From positions 1,364,001 to 1,428,000 of the forward strand of contig NZ_CP119677.1 in the NCBI RefSeq assembly GCF_029318685.1: DNA of 64,000 bases, read 5' to 3'. The position numbers and the translations under genes are program-made. Positions 18,706-27,798 of this stretch are shown one piece after another. The stretch comes from Ruminiclostridium papyrosolvens DSM 2782 (lineage in GTDB: Bacteria; Bacillota; Clostridia; Acetivibrionales; DSM-1351). Below the pieces are notes generated by a model that did no database searches, was not told the DNA's origin, and was given only the letters and a program-made list of their open reading frames with translations. Position 1 is the first letter of the stretch. Every line of letters begins with the position of its first letter.

Positions 18706-20487
18706 ATGAGAAGATTGAATTATTATATTAATAGCATATTTAGAAAGAGTATCAGCGGTAAGTTTGTCATTAGCATGACAGTATTAATCGTACTGTCTGT
18801 GTTTCTTGTGGGATACGGATCTTTTCAGGTTGCGGGGGATGTTGTTGAAAGAGAAACCCGAAATTATGTAGAGGATATTCTTCTGCAGACCGGAAAAAAT
18901 ATAGAAATGAGTCTTAAGAATGTATCGGATATTGTGTTCTATCTTCAGATAAATTCAGTACTACAGAGATCCATTACTCATGCGAAAGACAATGAAGAAG
19001 GCTTAGAAGCAATTCAAACCAGGGAAAACATCCGTAATACAATTTATCACTCTGTTCTTTACAATGATGAGATTGAGGCAGTGGAGCTGATTTCTGATTC
19101 GGGCAAGGTATTCGAGATTAATAAAACATTGGAAGAGCACTTTCTGAACCGAACAGGCAAAAAGGAAATATATGATGCTAAGGGCAGCAAACTGTGGGTG
19201 GCTACTGATCCTATAACGAGGACCTTTGCAATAGCTGCGGCAGTAAACAGCCTGAGAACTCAGAAGCCTCTGGGTTATATCAATTTCTACATCAAGGAAA
19301 GCTATATTAACAATATATTTTCCCAAATGAAGTTTTCAAATTCAGGAGAAATGTTCATAATGAACAGAGATGGGATAATTATCTCCCATAACGATAAATA
19401 TCTGTTGAATACGAAGATAAAACAGGACTATACCAAAGGAATATTCAATGGTAATAATAGAGGGTTTTTTCACTGTAAGATTAATAATGAGGAAAGCTAT
19501 GTAGCTTATCTGTACTTGAAGGAGCAGTCCTGGTATATTGTTTCCATAATTCCGGCTATTAAATACAGTCAGAAACTGTTACTAGTAAGGTTAGCTATTA
19601 TTATCATAGGTATTTGCGTAGTTGTTACAGCGATTTTTGCCGCTATTTTTATAACCAATAGGATATCAAGACCCATTAAAAAGCTAAAGGTAGCTATGAA
19701 GCAGTTTGGGGAAGGGGATATGTCTGTAAACTGCAGTGTCGAATCACAGGATGAAATAGGGCAGCTTAGCAGGGACTTTAATAAAATGGTTCAAAATATT
19801 AATGAGCTTATCCAGAGAGTATATGATGAAACACTTTTAAAACAGCAGGCAGAGCTTAAGTCGCTGCGCATGCAAATTAACCCGCATTTTTTTTATAATA
19901 CACTGGAAACAATCAATTGGATGGCTAGAATAAATGGCGTGACAGAAATTGGGGTAGTGGCTAAGGCAATGGGAGAGCTTATGCGACTAACGATAGGAGG
20001 TTCTGATTTTATTAAGATTTGTGATGAGCTTAAGTCAGTAAGCAATTATATAAGTATACAGAAGTATCGGTATGATGATAAATTATCCGTTTCTATGGAT
20101 ATTAATGAAGAACTCTATGAACTCTATATCCCCAAACTTATACTTCAGCCTATTATAGAAAATTCAATAGTACATGGTATTTTAAATAAAGCCAGTGGTG
20201 GACACATTGAGATTAGGGGAAGATTAATAAGCGACATAGTTGAGTTTACAGTCAATGACAATGGTGTAGGAATTCATCCAGAGCGTTTGAAAGACATTCT
20301 TGAAAATAAATTTGATACTTTTGAAGATGATCATACGCATGTGGGTGTAAACAATGTAGACAGACGACTAAAAATATACTATGGAGAGAAGTATGGAGTT
20401 CAAATAAAAAGCAGGGTAGGCGTAGGAACGGATGTAATCATTCGTTTTCCCGGCCTTAAATTTTTACCTGATGATAACACCAGATAA
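18706..20487 (+). CDS. YesM-type sensor histidine kinase
   Basis: The 593-residue membrane kinase has a first membrane segment (about 17-37), an extracellular sensor region of about 245 residues, and a second membrane segment (about 287-315). HAMP and coiled coil follow, then the His_kinase motif LRMQINPHFFYNTLETI with the phosphorylated histidine. The ATPase domain shows ENSIVHGIL and DNGVGI. YesM/YesN pairs usually sense sugars or binding-protein state and control a neighbouring carbohydrate ABC importer, which fits this location. Confidence 0.93.
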   Translation: MRRLNYYINSIFRKSISGKFVISMTVLIVLSVFLVGYGSFQVAGDVVERETRNYVEDILLQTGKNIEMSLKNVSDIVFYLQINSVLQRSITHAKDNEEGLEAIQTRENIRNTIYHSVLYNDEIEAVELISDSGKVFEINKTLEEHFLNRTGKKEIYDAKGSKLWVATDPITRTFAIAAAVNSLRTQKPLGYINFYIKESYINNIFSQMKFSNSGEMFIMNRDGIIISHNDKYLLNTKIKQDYTKGIFNGNNRGFFHCKINNEESYVAYLYLKEQSWYIVSIIPAIKYSQKLLLVRLAIIIIGICVVVTAIFAAIFITNRISRPIKKLKVAMKQFGEGDMSVNCSVESQDEIGQLSRDFNKMVQNINELIQRVYDETLLKQQAELKSLRMQINPHFFYNTLETINWMARINGVTEIGVVAKAMGELMRLTIGGSDFIKICDELKSVSNYISIQKYRYDDKLSVSMDINEELYELYIPKLILQPIIENSIVHGILNKASGGHIEIRGRLISDIVEFTVNDNGVGIHPERLKDILENKFDTFEDDHTHVGVNNVDRRLKIYYGEKYGVQIKSRVGVGTDVIIRFPGLKFLPDDNTR

Positions 20488-21183
20488 TTATACTGACTGG
20501 AGTAAATTAACAAGATATTAGAGTTAAGTTATAATCACGTTAGCGAACAACTCGATAACGAATATAATATTTTATAAAAATCTTTATGGTAACTAATGCA
20601 GTATTGCATAATAATAACGCAATTTCTTACTTTATTATTCGTGAATATCACACCTGCAATTAAGAAAATACCTGTCAGGAACTTACAATATACTGTTTCT
20701 TACAGATGTGATCGTCAGCGGGTAACGTTTTATATGTGTATAAAAATTAATCCCTAAGGTTATTACATTTAATGTTTTGAGGCTTTTAGTGTCTTACACT
20801 TTAAATTTGGCAAAACTATCAATTCACACATCTGTATGAACTGAGGATTAATTCTATTTTATAAATTAGAAAGACAAACTATTAAAAGTCAACAAAAAGA
20901 CCTGATGAATCAGGAAGATTGTACCTTGATAATGATATATAGTGGTTTGCCTTATTGTACATACGAAGTACCCTTCATGGGTCAACATCTAACTTATTCG
21001 CAAACTGTTTATAAGATAGAGGCATCAGTCTTTCAAGTTCGAGGTCTATGCCTCAAGGAAGGTACATGACACTCTATCTAATGAAACAAATTATACAGCT
21101 AAAAACCGTATAAATATACAATTATTAAGGGTTATAGGTTACCTTAATCAACCTAAATATATTATATAAAGGATGAACTTATT
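20488..21183. other. 700-base gap with several long-range inverted repeats
   Basis: No gene is recognised. Perfect complementary pairs are: TACAGATGTG (20701-20710) with CACATCTGTA (20827-20836); AATTAATCC (20745-20753) with GGATTAATT (20845-20853), crossing the first; TGTACCTT (20920-20927) with AAGGTACA (21059-21066); and AGATAGAG (21014-21021) with CTCTATCT (21072-21079), crossing the third. There are also GAGGCAT/ATGCCTC (21019-21025 and 21048-21054), the tight hairpin CCTGA-TGAA-TCAGG (20901-20914) and ATGCA/TGCAT near 20600. The density suggests a structured RNA or a complex regulatory region. The strand is unknown. Confidence 0.45.
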
Positions 21184-22365
21184 ATGAAAATTACAAAGAT
21201 TGATGTTATGCTGTTGGAAGGGGAAGGTAATCCATCTTGGCGTCCTATTGTATGTCGCATCTATACGGATGAGGGTATTTATGGAGATGGTGAGGCCGCC
21301 ATCGCTTATGCTGTGGGTGCACCTGCGGCTTACGGAATGGTTAAAGACTTGGGTAAAATGATTATAGGTATGGATCCGCTGGATAATGAGGTTATATGGG
21401 ACATTATGTACCGAAATACATTCTGGGGTCAAAACGGGGGGGCAATAGTTTTCTCAGGTATCAGTGCTTTGGATATTGCGCTTTGGGACATCAAAGCCAA
21501 ATATTTCGGTGTTCCGCTATATAAGCTGCTTGGAGGTAAAAAACGAAGTAAACTTCGCACTTACGCAAGCCAATTGCAGTTCGGCTGGAGCGACCACTAT
21601 GAGATAGCTGCAAAAACAGAGGATTATGTGGCTAATGCTAAAAAGGCTGTTGCGGAAGGATACGATGCTATCAAAATAGACTTTTTTATGTTTAATAAAG
21701 ATGGGGAACGTTTCCAGAATGATTTGGAGTCAGTAACACTGTTGAAGCCTTATTATGTTAATCTGATTGAGGAACGCCTTTCAGCAGTTCGAGAGGCAAT
21801 TGGACCGGATGTAGATATTATTATGGAAAACCACTCTTTTCTTGATACCAATTCTGCCATTCAGCTTGGTTTGATAGCACAGAAGTATAAAATTTTCTTT
21901 TTTGAAGAACCAAATACCCCAACACCTAAAACAACTAAATTCATTTGTGATAAGCTTCAGATGCCTATCGCTCACGGAGAACGTATCTATTCACGCTGGG
22001 AGTTTGCACCCTATTTTGAAAACCAATCGGTTCAACTCATTCAGCCAGACATCGGGAACTGCGGCGGTGTGACAGAGGCTAAAAAGATTTGTGATATGGC
22101 GCATGTCTATGACATATCAGTTCAGGCACATGTATGTGCAAGCCCTATTTCTACCGCTGTAGCATTGCACCTGGAAGCAGTTATACCCAATTTTTGCATC
22201 CATGAGCACCATGTATTCAATCTGCACCAGTATAATAAGAATTTTGGAAAATACGACTTGCAGCCGGTGAATGGTTATTTTAATGTACCTGAGACACCCG
22301 GAATCGGAAACGAGCTTTCTGATTTGTGCTTTGAGCAATATATTGAAAAAACCACCATTAAGTAG
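21184..22365 (+). CDS. enolase-superfamily sugar-acid dehydratase (mandelate racemase group)
   Basis: The 393-residue protein has the MR/MLE N-terminal capping domain (residues 1-120, MKITKIDVMLLEGEG) and the barrel. The second-strand base motif is KID (Lys164, Asp166). Metal-ligand candidates lie in IIMEN (Glu215), FFEEP (Glu241) and HGER (Glu266). A His/Asp dyad is seen as QPDIGNCGG (Asp289) and AHVC (His316). This pattern fits acid-sugar dehydratases such as galactonate or mannonate dehydratase rather than mandelate racemase itself; the exact substrate cannot be told. It lies between the two-component genes and a GntR regulator, and would process a sugar acid released in the same pathway. 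Confidence 0.82.
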   Translation: MKITKIDVMLLEGEGNPSWRPIVCRIYTDEGIYGDGEAAIAYAVGAPAAYGMVKDLGKMIIGMDPLDNEVIWDIMYRNTFWGQNGGAIVFSGISALDIALWDIKAKYFGVPLYKLLGGKKRSKLRTYASQLQFGWSDHYEIAAKTEDYVANAKKAVAEGYDAIKIDFFMFNKDGERFQNDLESVTLLKPYYVNLIEERLSAVREAIGPDVDIIMENHSFLDTNSAIQLGLIAQKYKIFFFEEPNTPTPKTTKFICDKLQMPIAHGERIYSRWEFAPYFENQSVQLIQPDIGNCGGVTEAKKICDMAHVYDISVQAHVCASPISTAVALHLEAVIPNFCIHEHHVFNLHQYNKNFGKYDLQPVNGYFNVPETPGIGNELSDLCFEQYIEKTTIK

Positions 22366-22452
22366 AGGTATTACTTAAGCAATAAGTTAATGTCTCTTAC
22401 TAAATACCCACTATTTTAGGTATTAGGGAGGAGTTTTTACAAGGCCGAGATA

Positions 22453-22503
22453 AACAAAACGGTTCAGCGTAGCATTGAGCATCGCTGAACCGTTTTGTTG
22501 TAA
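22453..22503 (+). terminator. strong terminator after the dehydratase
   Basis: AACAAAACGGTTCAGCG (22453-22469) pairs perfectly with CGCTGAACCGTTTTGTT (22483-22499), a 17-bp stem with a 13-base loop. The arms are A-rich and T-rich, so it can work on both strands. Confidence 0.9.
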
Positions 22504-22614
22504 CTAAAAAATTTATTTTAAAATATAACAATATTAATAAAGTAGACAAAATCAAGGGGATGACAAATAATACTTAATTTCGTATAATAAAAAAAGATAT
22601 ACATTATCTTTCTG

Positions 22615-22624
22615 TATGATCATA
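22615..22624. promoter_or_regulatory. candidate regulator half of the GntR leader: 10-bp palindrome
   Basis: TATGATCATA is a perfect palindrome about 160-260 bases before the GntR gene, in an otherwise AT-rich gap (22504-22780) with no gene. It is a possible autoregulatory site; this is inference only. Confidence 0.25.
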
Positions 22625-22881
22625 GATATTTTCCAATACTATTATGTATGAAAGACTTTTTTAGAAATATATAAAAAAGTATTTTTAAAAAGTACTTTGA
22701 GGAAATAATTGATATATTATTCCAAAAAATTAAATTGAGAAAATATGTAATCATATAGAATGGATTTATACTCTAAACTATGAGTAAACTTTTCGCTGAT
22801 AGAGAAGGGTTGAAGTATGGTGACTACAGTATGGATTCGATGTTTTTCTACAACTATATTTTACTAGATGGTAAATACAAA

Positions 22882-23637
22882 ATGGAAGAAAAAAAAATAA
22901 AGCGGTCGGTAGAAAAACCGAAAATAAACCGAGTTTCAGTTGTTGAGCAGATATGTTCACTAGTCAAGCAGGATATAGCTAATGGCGTATGGAATCCAGG
23001 AGACAAGTTGCCGACGGAAGCGAAGTTTTCAGAGATATTTGGGGTTAATCGTTTGAGTGTACGAATGGCCTTGCAAAAGCTTAGTACACTGGGTATTATT
23101 GAAACACGTGTAGGTGAGGGCTCATTTGTGAGAACATTTTCTTTGCGTCCGTTTTTAAGTGAGATTGCTGTTTTTTATGATGACGATGACAAATATAATG
23201 ATGTACAGCAGCTTAGAAATTTTCTTGAAGGTGAATGTATGAATCTTGCGATACTGTATGCATCACAGGAAGAAAAGGATGAACTGAAAGAGGTGCTTGA
23301 ACAGTACCATGAGAGTTTTAAAGAGTATAAAAAGGATATAGATAATGCTGAAAGTCTTGAGAAAATGGTAGACGCTGATTTTGAATTTCATTGTCAAGTG
23401 GTAAAAATGAGCCATAACAAATTGTATAATGATATTTATTATATAGTTCACCAACTTATTCGCCGACATATTACCAAATTGATTAGTACTCGAGCACATC
23501 GCAGAAGAGAAGCAGATATCTCTGATGACACACATGAGCGAATTTATCAAGGAATTATAACGGCGGATCGTGAAACAGTGAGAAAAGCCAGAGAGGAAGT
23601 TCTGGGAATAATTCCTATTCAAGGAGTGGATCTTTAG
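22882..23637 (+). CDS. GntR-family regulator, FadR/FCD type
   Basis: The protein has an N-terminal winged helix (VVEQICSLVKQDIANGVWNPGDKLPTE then LSVRMALQKLSTLGIIETRVGEG) and an all-helical FCD ligand domain, with VDADFEFHCQVVKMSHNKL supplying the usual Asp/His metal-binding residues. FCD ligands are often sugar acids, which fits the dehydratase next to it. The frame is open from an ATG at 22780; in-frame ATGs also occur at 22831 and 22882, none with a strong ribosome binding site. 22882 leaves a normal-length N-terminus of 251 residues, but the start is uncertain. Confidence 0.85.
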   Translation: MEEKKIKRSVEKPKINRVSVVEQICSLVKQDIANGVWNPGDKLPTEAKFSEIFGVNRLSVRMALQKLSTLGIIETRVGEGSFVRTFSLRPFLSEIAVFYDDDDKYNDVQQLRNFLEGECMNLAILYASQEEKDELKEVLEQYHESFKEYKKDIDNAESLEKMVDADFEFHCQVVKMSHNKLYNDIYYIVHQLIRRHITKLISTRAHRRREADISDDTHERIYQGIITADRETVRKAREEVLGIIPIQGVDL

Positions 23638-23673
23638 TAAAAGGTATGATTAAGGATAATACTCCTAATATAG

Positions 23674-23921
23674 CTTCTGCCTGAAATAGTTAAAAAGACA
23701 GGAGAGCACAAAAACTGAGATTCAATTGCCTGAGTTTGCAGAGAAAATTATTTTTCTTATAAAATGTGAATACGGAAAGATACTACCATGCGATAAAACA
23801 AATAGTTTATGATATAAAACATGAATATTGTAGATTATGCATAATCACAAATGGTGACTTTGAAACGAATGAAGTTGTACCGGCTTTGTATGTGAAAAAT
23901 TTACCTTTTCCTTTAAAATGA
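23674..23921 (+). pseudogene. decayed gene with at least two frameshifts
   Basis: Three consecutive stretches read like protein but in different frames: LLPEIVKKTGEHKN (from 23674), EIQLPEFAEKIIFLIKCEYG and on to CDKTN (from 23717), and YHAIKQIVYDIKHEYC through NEVVPALYVKNLPFPLK ending TGA at 23919-23921. Each has normal codon use, and none has its own start and ribosome binding site. I do not recognise the family. It lies between the GntR gene and the convergent DUF2971 gene. Confidence 0.45.
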
Positions 23922-23976
23922 GCCGCCGGAAACTCTTGCAAATAATGTTGGAAGCAATTGTTTTGTATCAGCCCTT

Positions 23977-24783
23977 TTATTGAGAATAATTCAAATTGTC
24001 ATAAATGTCAGAGTGTCGTATTGTAAAGTTCGTATTATTATTGTGATTTATAATATCGAGAAGTCTTCTGATTTCTTGTACCTCGTATTTCTTCATGTGA
24101 GGTGATGCCAGTATCTCTAAAATGATTTCAGAGGGGTCAACTTTAACTTTTATTCCTTCCTGTGGGAGATTTTCCAGTCCAAAATGAAATCTTTGGCTGA
24201 CTTTGTTCGCAAGGATAGTTTCATTTTGACAAGAGGGAACAGTGGTTGATTCTTTTCCTTCCTTATAAAGAATAATTCTGAATTCATTTTCGAAAATAAA
24301 TTCTTTTCTTTTATTTTTAAAAGGAAGAAGCTCGTTATAAATGTAGTCGGTATCGTTTTCTTTGTCAAAGTCAATATAGTTTACCTGAGACATTGTCATT
24401 TTGTAACCATGGGGAATAACCAATGAATTAGAAAGCCTTTGTGTTGTTGTATTGACTGCAATTCCAAAGCCTGCTTTCGCATACAATTCCCACATTGCCG
24501 CAGATTCAGTATCATTGATGTGCCAGCAGCTTATTGCAGCCTTTTTTCTTTTTTCATTGAAAATCTTTTGGAATTCGGTTATTACATCGGTTTTATTCTT
24601 GACAGTGCCGTAATCCCTGAAGTTCTCTATCATACTTTGAAAGGTCTGCTTTGGGATTGCGCCTTCATATTTGTCTTTGAAAGTATCAGCGCGGGCAAAA
24701 TATAATTCACCGTTAATTAGTGTCAGAAATTTTATTAAGTCGTAGTATCTCCACAGTTTTTGAGCTTTCACTTTACCCTCCAA
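23977..24783 (-). CDS. DUF2971-family protein
   Basis: The 268-residue soluble protein starts KLWRYYDLIKFLTLINGELYFARADTFKDKYEG and contains SCWHINDTESAAMWELYAKAG. This Leu/Tyr-rich opening and the W.....ES..MW..Y motif are the hallmark of DUF2971. The function is unknown; members are sporadically distributed and often sit alone or near mobile or defence genes, but nothing here indicates a role. Its start is preceded by GAGGGT. It is on the minus strand, after the terminator of gerQ, and is probably its own unit. Confidence 0.75.
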   Translation of the reverse strand: MEGKVKAQKLWRYYDLIKFLTLINGELYFARADTFKDKYEGAIPKQTFQSMIENFRDYGTVKNKTDVITEFQKIFNEKRKKAAISCWHINDTESAAMWELYAKAGFGIAVNTTTQRLSNSLVIPHGYKMTMSQVNYIDFDKENDTDYIYNELLPFKNKRKEFIFENEFRIILYKEGKESTTVPSCQNETILANKVSQRFHFGLENLPQEGIKVKVDPSEIILEILASPHMKKYEVQEIRRLLDIINHNNNTNFTIRHSDIYDNLNYSQ

Positions 24784-24847
24784 AAAGCATTTGTATATTC
24801 ATATAATTCCAATAACGAGCATTATAGATACATATAAAATAAAAGGC

Positions 24848-24887
24848 ACAAATTGTAAATTGAGTATGAATTAGCAATTTACAATTT
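24848..24887 (-). terminator. terminator of the cwlJ-gerQ unit
   Basis: CAAATTGTAAATTG (24848-24861) and CAATTTACAATTTG (24874-24887) form a perfect 14-bp stem with a 12-base loop. On the minus strand the stem is followed by TGCCTTTTATTTTAT. Confidence 0.8.
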
Positions 24888-24933
24888 GCACCCTTATTAA
24901 TCTAATCAATGAAGTAGAGTGTTCTTATTTAAA

Positions 24934-25419
24934 TCAAAGGTAGAAAGTGACAAATTTAATGGTAAAGAAATCACAAACTACAATGTCATCAGTTTCAGCC
25001 TGCCTTAAAACAAGATAGTTGGCACCTACGGCCAGAAGTTTTCCGAATTTATCTACAAGAGTCCCGGTTCCTATAAGAAATTCTACTCTAACGGTTTTAC
25101 CTATCTGTGTTCTTAGAAACCCGTTCATAAACTCAATGCTTTGAGTTGTCATGGGCTGGGGTTCGGTTGTAGGCGTAATGGGTGACAATGGATTCAACTG
25201 CTGATTCATATTCTGTGGTTGTGACATTGGCTGGTTTGGTGTCATAAACGGTACAGTCTGACCAACCGTTGAATTTCCCATTGGAAAGGCTGTAGAGCCA
25301 AAAGGGCCACCAGTAGGTATTCCGGTAGGAAAACTTTCCGGATTTATCATATTGTTATTTTGACGGTCGTCAAAATAGCAATCCGGTATGTTGTAATATG
25401 GAGTATGTGAGCTTTTCAT
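24934..25419 (-). CDS. gerQ: spore coat protein GerQ
   Basis: GerQ is a coat protein needed to place or activate the cortex hydrolase CwlJ in bacilli. The 161-residue protein has the GerQ layout: a Pro/Gln/Asn/Met-rich low-complexity first half (residues 1-95) and a conserved C-terminal domain (about 100-161). That domain has FMNGFLRTQIGKTVRVEFL, GANYLVLRQAETDD and FFTIKFVTFYL. It lies 33 bases downstream of a CwlJ-type gene, the same order as in Bacillus. AAAGGAAG precedes the start. The low-complexity part contains repeated GQ, NQ and MP motifs. Confidence 0.82.
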   Translation of the reverse strand: MKSSHTPYYNIPDCYFDDRQNNNMINPESFPTGIPTGGPFGSTAFPMGNSTVGQTVPFMTPNQPMSQPQNMNQQLNPLSPITPTTEPQPMTTQSIEFMNGFLRTQIGKTVRVEFLIGTGTLVDKFGKLLAVGANYLVLRQAETDDIVVCDFFTIKFVTFYL

Positions 25420-25452
25420 AATTTAGTCTTCCTTTCTTTAAAATACATTAAT

Positions 25453-25896
25453 TTAGGTACTTGCATACTTTTGAGTGGGGATATAATAACAGTGCTGTTT
25501 TAGCCTTGTCAAATATGTTCCGTTTTCACCGGGAGGAAAAAAGGATACACATGTAGGTTTAAACGGATTGAAATACCATAATGAGTTTGCTACAGCACCA
25601 AGAGTGTTGCCGGACATAGCCCAATCTGCAATGTCATAATGTATTTGTAAAGGAGTCATATTATATATATTTTGGGGGTTGTATTGGCCATTTACGACTT
25701 CCATTACACATGTAAACTGTCGTGGTTGGTATATTGCAGCTCTGATGTCACCATGAACCAATTTGAAAAACTCTCCATATGGAACATTTACCCGGTTCAT
25801 AACTACAGAGGCAACCCCTTTCATACCGTCGTACCCTTCACCATCGGCTTCACAGCGTAGTAATCTTGCAAGCAGTTCTCGGTCTGATAATGGCAT
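25453..25896 (-). CDS. cwlJ: spore cortex-lytic hydrolase CwlJ (SleB family)
   Basis: The 147-residue protein is a Hydrolase_2 (SleB/CwlJ) domain with no signal peptide, as expected for CwlJ, which is made in the mother cell and held in the coat by GerQ. Motifs include RLLRCEADGEGYDGMKGVASVVMNRV with the catalytic glutamate, the QFTCV segment, and a C-terminal SLWYFNP. It degrades spore-cortex peptidoglycan during germination. It is the first gene of a two-gene unit with gerQ. Confidence 0.88.
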   Translation of the reverse strand: MPLSDRELLARLLRCEADGEGYDGMKGVASVVMNRVNVPYGEFFKLVHGDIRAAIYQPRQFTCVMEVVNGQYNPQNIYNMTPLQIHYDIADWAMSGNTLGAVANSLWYFNPFKPTCVSFFPPGENGTYLTRLKQHCYYIPTQKYAST

Positions 25897-26084
25897 ATTA
25901 AATCACCTTAAAATAATTTTTTCTATTCACATTAATAGTATATTAAGATGAAGTGTTTAATGTTACATAATATTGAAGGATAATTAATTAAGAACTTATG
26001 TATTGTGTTGTATTGTAGTGGGATTTTAAGAAAGGAAATTACTTATGTAAATTATATACGTTAATTAATTTCTGAAAAAAGAGA

Positions 26085-26114
26085 AAACAAAAGCCGGTTT
26101 GACCCGGCTTTATT
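26085..26114 (-). terminator. terminator of mtnN
   Basis: AAAAGCCGG pairs with CCCGGCTTT across a short loop (about 26093-26112). On the minus strand a T-rich run follows (TTTTGTTTTC). Confidence 0.75.
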
Positions 26115-26876
26115 TTATGCTATTTCAGAAACAAAGTGTTCTACAATTCCACGTGTAAAATGTGAGGCGGCTTCTTCAATAAATTTGGGGAAGTTTATGT
26201 TTGCATGCTCGTCTGCTTTGTCGGAAATAACACGGAATATAATATAATCTATACCATGTTCATAACAAACCTGTGCTACGGCTGCACCTTCCATCTCAAT
26301 ACACTTTAGATTTTCTATTTCCCGTGTAAGGCTTAGAACCTTGCTGCTGTCCGCAACGAATTGGTCCCCGCTTGCCACTGTGCCTGTTACAATAGTAGGA
26401 GTACAGATATTAAACTCTTTTAAAATACTTTGGCTAACATCTGTATTCATGCAGCTGGACACATAAAACTCTGCAGATTTTTTACCCAGTGACACCATAT
26501 GAGAAGGAGCAACAAATGTTCCAACTCCCAAAAGAGGTATTTCGAATTTACTGAATCCCGGCAAGGGACTTGCATCCATATCGTGCTGCACCAGCTTGTC
26601 CGCAACAACTATATCGCCTATTTTTAAGTTTTTGTCAGCCCCACCGGCAACGCCTGTAAAAAGAACAATGTCAACATTGAAGGTTTCTATAAGTGTAGTA
26701 ACGGTTGAACCTGCTGCAACCTTGCCGCACTTTGCAAAAACCAGAACAACATCTTTACCAAATAGTTTGCCGATGTAATATTCACGCATAGCGATAGTTT
26801 TTGTTTCGTTTATCAGCATGCTCTCTGCCAACAGCTTTATTTCCTGTTCCATAGCTCCGATTATTCCTATAAGCAT
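26115..26876 (-). CDS. mtnN: 5'-methylthioadenosine/S-adenosylhomocysteine nucleosidase
   Basis: MTAN cleaves MTA and SAH to adenine and a thioribose product, recycling methionine and feeding the AI-2 route. The 253-residue protein starts IGIIGAMEQEIKLL, with the first catalytic glutamate. It also has CIEMEGAAVAQVC, with the ribose-binding Glu, and FRVISDKADEHAN, with the catalytic aspartate. It is a little longer than the usual 230 residues. It stands alone between the cwlJ unit and a ferredoxin gene. Confidence 0.93.
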   Translation of the reverse strand: MLIGIIGAMEQEIKLLAESMLINETKTIAMREYYIGKLFGKDVVLVFAKCGKVAAGSTVTTLIETFNVDIVLFTGVAGGADKNLKIGDIVVADKLVQHDMDASPLPGFSKFEIPLLGVGTFVAPSHMVSLGKKSAEFYVSSCMNTDVSQSILKEFNICTPTIVTGTVASGDQFVADSSKVLSLTREIENLKCIEMEGAAVAQVCYEHGIDYIIFRVISDKADEHANINFPKFIEEAASHFTRGIVEHFVSEIA

Positions 26877-26981
26877 AATAACCCTCCTGCTTTATATAAT
26901 TTAAAAGGCCTGCAGACATAAAGTGCCTACAGACCTATTATACTGGAAAAATTATTCAATTTAAACTACCAATTCCACTAA

Positions 26982-27713
26982 TTAGCTTTGCAATATTTCT
27001 CCGTCTGTACTTATTGTTACAATACTCCATGGCAGCATTTTTCCTGAATTAATCAAGGCGGTTTTAACTGCACTTACAATACCTCCACAGCAAGGAACTT
27101 CCATTCGGAGAACTTTTACACTGTTTATATTGTTGTTTGCAATAATTGCAGTAAGCTTTTCAGAATAATCACCTTCATCCAACTTAGGACATCCTATAAT
27201 AGTAATTCTGTTTTTCATAAAATCCTTGTGAATGTTTGCATATGCGTATGCAGTACAATCGGCTGCAATCAGCAGGTCACAGTTGTCAAAGTAGGGTGCA
27301 TTAACGGGAACCAGTTTGATTTGACATGGCCACTGCATAAGCTCTGACACCGCAGGAGCAGAAGGTGCAGACTCTTTAGCTTCCGATGTGGGAGTTTTCT
27401 TTATTGCCATTGCTCTTGAACCGGGACAGCCGCCATGTACGTGATGGTGTACAGGAGGAGTAGATGCGGCAGCTTTCATTTCTATGTTCTTCTTAACGAG
27501 TTCTTCATCGTATGCATCTGCTTCACGTTCCTCGATAGTTATAGCATTTGTAGGACACTCGGGTAGGCAATTTCCCAGACCGTCACAGTAGCTGTCTGAT
27601 ATAAGTTTTGCCTTGCCGTTTTCTATAACCAGCGCACCTTCATGACAGGCTGTTACACATAAGCCGCATCCATTGCATTTTTCTTCATCTATTCTTATAA
27701 TATTTCTCTTCAT
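26982..27713 (-). CDS. two-[4Fe-4S] ferredoxin-like protein with C-terminal extension
   Basis: The 243-residue protein carries two [4Fe-4S] motifs in residues 1-60: CNGCGLCVTACHEGA and CDGLGNCLPECPTNA. After a spacer with a His-rich PPVHHHVHGGC come the segments LIAADCTAYAY, IIGCPKLDEGDYSE and VPCCGGIV. The latter cysteines could bind another cluster or metal. In clostridia this architecture is typical of the ferredoxin gene that HcpR controls together with hcp. It is divergent from a Crp/Fnr-type gene here, supporting that link. Suggested role: electron transfer in nitric-oxide or nitrosative defence, by inference. Confidence 0.75.
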   Translation of the reverse strand: MKRNIIRIDEEKCNGCGLCVTACHEGALVIENGKAKLISDSYCDGLGNCLPECPTNAITIEEREADAYDEELVKKNIEMKAAASTPPVHHHVHGGCPGSRAMAIKKTPTSEAKESAPSAPAVSELMQWPCQIKLVPVNAPYFDNCDLLIAADCTAYAYANIHKDFMKNRITIIGCPKLDEGDYSEKLTAIIANNNINSVKVLRMEVPCCGGIVSAVKTALINSGKMLPWSIVTISTDGEILQS

Positions 27714-27798
27714 AATAACACTCCTTAAATATATATTTTATTTGTTTATCGTTTATATGATTATGTAATGATTATAAGGTATAATTATATTAAATTCG

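Noticed and set aside
13598-21183. Group II intron or known riboswitch in the two long gaps
   Set aside because: No domain-V-like hairpin, no intron protein, and no recognised riboswitch core (c-di-GMP, SAM, cobalamin, glycine) was found by eye.
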